A stretch of 33,973 nucleotides of DNA from an uncultured beta proteobacterium. GTDB lineage: Bacteria > Pseudomonadota > Gammaproteobacteria > Burkholderiales > Burkholderiaceae_C. Positions within the stretch are counted from its first letter, which is position 1. Every line of letters starts with the position of its first letter. A program made the position numbers and the translations under genes. Below are positions 32,464-33,973 of this stretch, in pieces. The stretch lies in NCBI GenBank assembly GCA_903873485.1, contig CAIQOO010000097.1, forward strand, positions 1 through 33,973, read 5' to 3'. The notes under the pieces are model-generated. The model saw nothing but the letters and a program-made list of their open reading frames with translations. It was not told the origin of the DNA and did not search any database.

Positions 32464-33759
32464 TCAGTCGGACTCCCAATCGCTGCCATCCTCGTTCACA
32501 AACACACGGTACGCGCGGAGTCGCTCCTTAGCAAGATCGGAGACCCTCTCGCCCGCTCCGAAGATTAGACTCGCGGCGCCATCCTTCGTGAGATTCAGCA
32601 TGTTGCGCTCAAACCAAAATTTGCTGTGCGCTACAGTCTGCTTGTCGAGGAGATTTAGAAGCAGAAGAGACGACGAAACATCGTCACGGAAATCAACTCT
32701 CGACTGACGCCACAACTGCTTTGCTGCACCGTGCAGGTTGTTGTCGTTGGGGCTGAGGTATTGGTGAACTGCGGGAGGATACTGCGCGTGACGAGAAAAT
32801 CCTAGATCCTCGAGAACGCCACTGCCAAATGCGTTTCCACAGTCACTCAGAACCATAGTTTCCTTTGGTATGTCGTTGTACGCAAAAAACCTTCTCAGCA
32901 GGTCGTCACTCTCCTGAACGAACGTGCGCGTCTCAGCCGTTTTGTTCCCGACGTAGACAATGCGATCAAAGTCGATCTGCAGACGGTTGGCCTCGTTCTC
33001 CATATGCTTGTAGATTGCAATGCGGCGCGCAGTAGGATCGCGGTCCTTGCGCAAGACGCTGTTATATGTGAACAAAACAGAGGGGGTGCGGTTGATGCCA
33101 TCGGCCCAGACGCACGTAACAATGCAGTTGGTGTAGCGCGACATAGCGCGGTCGACCTTGGGCTGAGAGGTACCACTGGGTGAAAACGTCCTCTGGAGCA
33201 GATTGCGCTGGGATGTGTAGGTGAAGTCGATGCTGCACATGTGTTGTCGCTTGGAAGGAAAGTCCATCCTCCGTACCCAATCCCAGAGTAGATGCCGCTG
33301 TTGCTCTTGGTCGAGACGAAAACCAGCCACCCTGCTCCCCGCCATTCGGCTCGCGAAACCTCCCTTTGCCAGGTAGTTCGATGCACTCGCCATAGACAGA
33401 GAAACACCGAAGAGTTCCTGAGAACTTGCACAAAAGCCAGCCAGATCGACCCTGTGGTTCCCTAGATTTTGGGCAAGTACCCAGCCCCACAAGATCGTCT
33501 GCTGTTGCTCGGTTAACTTAACCGGTCGTCCAGATCCCTTCTCGCTGGAGATAGCCGTGCCTCCTGCCTCCACGGCGGCGACGTGGCGGTCAAACTGCGC
33601 CTTGCTGAGTACGATTCCGGCGCAAGTCATATCAGCACGAAAAGCAACCCTGGTCATCCCGTTCTTCGCCTGGACGAGATACAGTTCTGCGAGAGCAGTC
33701 TTGACTGCGTCGTCTACGCTGGCAGCGGGGTAGATTTTCTTGTGTGAGGTGGATAGCAC
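32464..33759 (-). CDS. Tc1/mariner/IS630-like DDE transposase (divergent)
   Basis: This is a 431-residue protein. The N-terminal half contains HTH-like helices (KGSGRPVKLTEQQQTILWGW). The C-terminal half has an RNase-H-like DDE arrangement: SIDFTYTSQR (first Asp), TMVLSDCGNAFG (second Asp) and HQYLSPNDNNLHGAAKQLWR, which parallels the SPDLNPIExxW block of Tc1/mariner enzymes. The start is GTG at 33759; a stop in the same frame about 40 nt upstream excludes a longer product. The codon and base composition is lower in GC than the neighbours, and imperfect inverted repeats flank it. The resemblance to eukaryotic-type Tc1/mariner proteins is from memory. Transposase is the best reading but the family is not certain. 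Confidence 0.5.
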   Translation of the reverse strand: MLSTSHKKIYPAASVDDAVKTALAELYLVQAKNGMTRVAFRADMTCAGIVLSKAQFDRHVAAVEAGGTAISSEKGSGRPVKLTEQQQTILWGWVLAQNLGNHRVDLAGFCASSQELFGVSLSMASASNYLAKGGFASRMAGSRVAGFRLDQEQQRHLLWDWVRRMDFPSKRQHMCSIDFTYTSQRNLLQRTFSPSGTSQPKVDRAMSRYTNCIVTCVWADGINRTPSVLFTYNSVLRKDRDPTARRIAIYKHMENEANRLQIDFDRIVYVGNKTAETRTFVQESDDLLRRFFAYNDIPKETMVLSDCGNAFGSGVLEDLGFSRHAQYPPAVHQYLSPNDNNLHGAAKQLWRQSRVDFRDDVSSSLLLLNLLDKQTVAHSKFWFERNMLNLTKDGAASLIFGAGERVSDLAKERLRAYRVFVNEDGSDWESD

Positions 33760-33973
33760 ACCATCATCGTACCTTCCGAGCGCGATCTTGGTAGGTCATC
33801 TTGCGCGATGTGGAAAGGTGGGCGATGCGCCGATTTGGACTTTGAACAAAAAAATTACAATCTGCGCCCCAAGCGGGCAATGTATGCGATAAATACTGTC
33901 AATGAAGGGCGGGCTTGACATATTTTCAATTTGTAGCAATCTCCACCTTCAAAACAAATTGTCAACTTTTAAC
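33760..33973. other. AT-rich leader of the transposase, right inverted repeat
   Basis: No gene is seen. It is AT-rich (TTGACA-like hexamers on both strands, no convincing promoter) and carries the right imperfect inverted repeat at 33928-33973, which runs to the window edge, so the outer end of the element cannot be seen. Confidence 0.4.

Overview
The window looks like the chromosome of a betaproteobacterium, most likely Comamonadaceae (Rhodoferax/Polaromonas-like). It is GC-rich with tightly packed genes. The housekeeping order yhbY / rlmE-ftsH-folP-glmM is present, phaC is class I, and three copies of a short dispersed repeat (core CTAGCCC, then a GCGC-centred segment and CTAT) are of a kind I associate with this family. 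No tRNA, rRNA or CRISPR array was seen.

Layout. (1) 1-5016 is accessory DNA: the end of an unidentified ORF, an IS-end-like junction, a 5'-truncated DUF2442 gene, a 30-codon ORF and a large SF2 helicase with a C-terminal PD-(D/E)xK nuclease signature (type III Res-like). These are chained by ATGA overlaps. A secreted protein of unknown function follows, then debris of hicA, hicB and probably a type III methyltransferase N-terminus. (2) 4997-5839 is a DUF4743-Nudix hydrolase. (3) 5852-19328 is a phosphonate catabolism island. The minus-strand arm holds a GntR/FCD regulator, a PbfA-like PLP enzyme, PhnA and PhnY. Further along the same strand lie a DUF433/DUF5615 pair, a FAD-dependent oxidoreductase and an EamA transporter. 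The plus-strand arm holds the 2-aminoethylphosphonate (AEP) ABC transporter (PhnS2/T2/U2 type) and PhnW. The 185-bp divergent region between the arms carries a GntR-type palindrome, two mirror-image sigma70-like promoters and a good Pho-box match. (4) 19380-31874 is mostly core: ppx, a small membrane protein, GNAT, glmM, folP, ftsH, rlmE, yhbY, a secreted protein, an ankyrin-repeat fragment, phaC and an O-acetylhomoserine sulfhydrylase. (5) 31900-33973 holds a ComFB-like protein and a Tc1/mariner/IS630-like transposase of unusual character, flanked by imperfect inverted repeats of about 46 nt.

How it works together. AEP imported by PhnS2/T2/U2 is transaminated by PhnW to phosphonoacetaldehyde. 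(R)-1-hydroxy-AEP would reach the same aldehyde through the PbfA-like lyase, and the FAD enzyme may supply it from AEP or N-methyl-AEP. PhnY oxidises the aldehyde to phosphonoacetate, and PhnA cleaves the C-P bond to acetate and phosphate. The Pho box and the adjacent ppx suggest a phosphate-economy role. The GntR site suggests additional substrate control. All assignments come from reading motifs by eye; no searches were run.
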